This document shows positions 5,630 to 5,630 of a DNA stretch of 5,630 bases, piece by piece (position 1 is the first letter of the stretch; each line of letters begins with the position of its first letter). A program made the position numbers and the translations under genes. This DNA comes from Betaproteobacteria bacterium TMED100 (GTDB taxonomy: Bacteria; Pseudomonadota; Gammaproteobacteria; Burkholderiales; Burkholderiaceae_A), in the NCBI GenBank assembly GCA_002170285.1, contig NHFB01000042.1, positions 26,554-32,183 of the forward strand, in the 5' to 3' direction. The notes under the pieces are model-generated. The model worked only from the letters and a program-made list of their open reading frames with translations. It made no database searches and was not told the origin of the DNA.

Positions 5630-5630
5630 T

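Noticed and set aside
5589..5630. Possible start of a downstream gene at ATG 5589
   Set aside because: The encoded peptide (MAFCCNTVWYALN) does not resemble the fae N-terminus or any known start, and there is no Shine-Dalgarno before it.
1..5630. CRISPR array, transposon, tRNA or rRNA
   Set aside because: No spaced direct repeats, terminal inverted repeats, transposase motifs or tRNA-like cloverleaf were seen; apart from the short gaps, the window is covered by intact coding sequence.

Overview
The window is a compact, single-strand gene cluster for tetrahydromethanopterin (H4MPT)-linked C1 metabolism, from a bacterium that oxidises formaldehyde or methyl groups through the archaeal-type cofactors H4MPT and methylofuran. 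The firmest anchors are methenyl-H4MPT cyclohydrolase (Mch) and beta-ribofuranosylaminobenzene 5'-phosphate synthase (beta-RFAP synthase). The set beta-RFAP synthase, ATP-grasp (Orf17-like), Mch, RimK-like ATP-grasp (Orf5-like), CitG-like protein (Orf7-like) matches the mch-orf5-orf7-fae type of cluster known in methylotrophic proteobacteria. It does not match methanogen operons. The DNA is AT-rich (about one third G+C by eye) and the genes are packed with 0-14 nt between them. This suggests a small-genome, possibly aquatic, beta- or gammaproteobacterial methylotroph; the taxonomic call is inference only.

Layout, all on the + strand. Positions 1-461 hold the 3' part of a small acidic, probably exported protein of unknown function. 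Positions 462-524 are a short AT-rich gap with a perfect 10-bp inverted repeat and a weak promoter candidate; this is the likely head of the cluster. Positions 525-1511 encode beta-RFAP synthase, 1517-2677 an ATP-grasp ligase, 2687-3664 Mch, 3679-4599 a RimK-like ATP-grasp ligase, and 4600-5565 a CitG-like phosphoribosyl transferase homologue. Positions 5566-5630 are non-coding and carry a weak promoter/operator-like signal. In related clusters the next gene is often fae (formaldehyde-activating enzyme), which would lie just outside.

How the genes fit together: beta-RFAP synthase makes the first committed precursor of the H4MPT side chain. Mch uses the finished cofactor, interconverting methenyl- and formyl-H4MPT on the way to formate. 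The two ATP-grasp proteins and the CitG-like protein are conserved companions without a proven reaction that I can cite. They most plausibly build the cofactors, for example glutamate ligation onto methylofuran or a pentosyl-transfer step.

The strongest sequence-level oddity is the start of beta-RFAP synthase. No ATG, GTG or TTG exists between the in-frame stop at 498-500 and the TTG at 567, yet the conserved N-terminal strand is clearly encoded upstream of 567. The gene must start at a rare codon (CTG 525 or ATC 528 are best placed), or the base there is a mutation or sequencing error. I saw no mobile element, CRISPR array, tRNA or rRNA.
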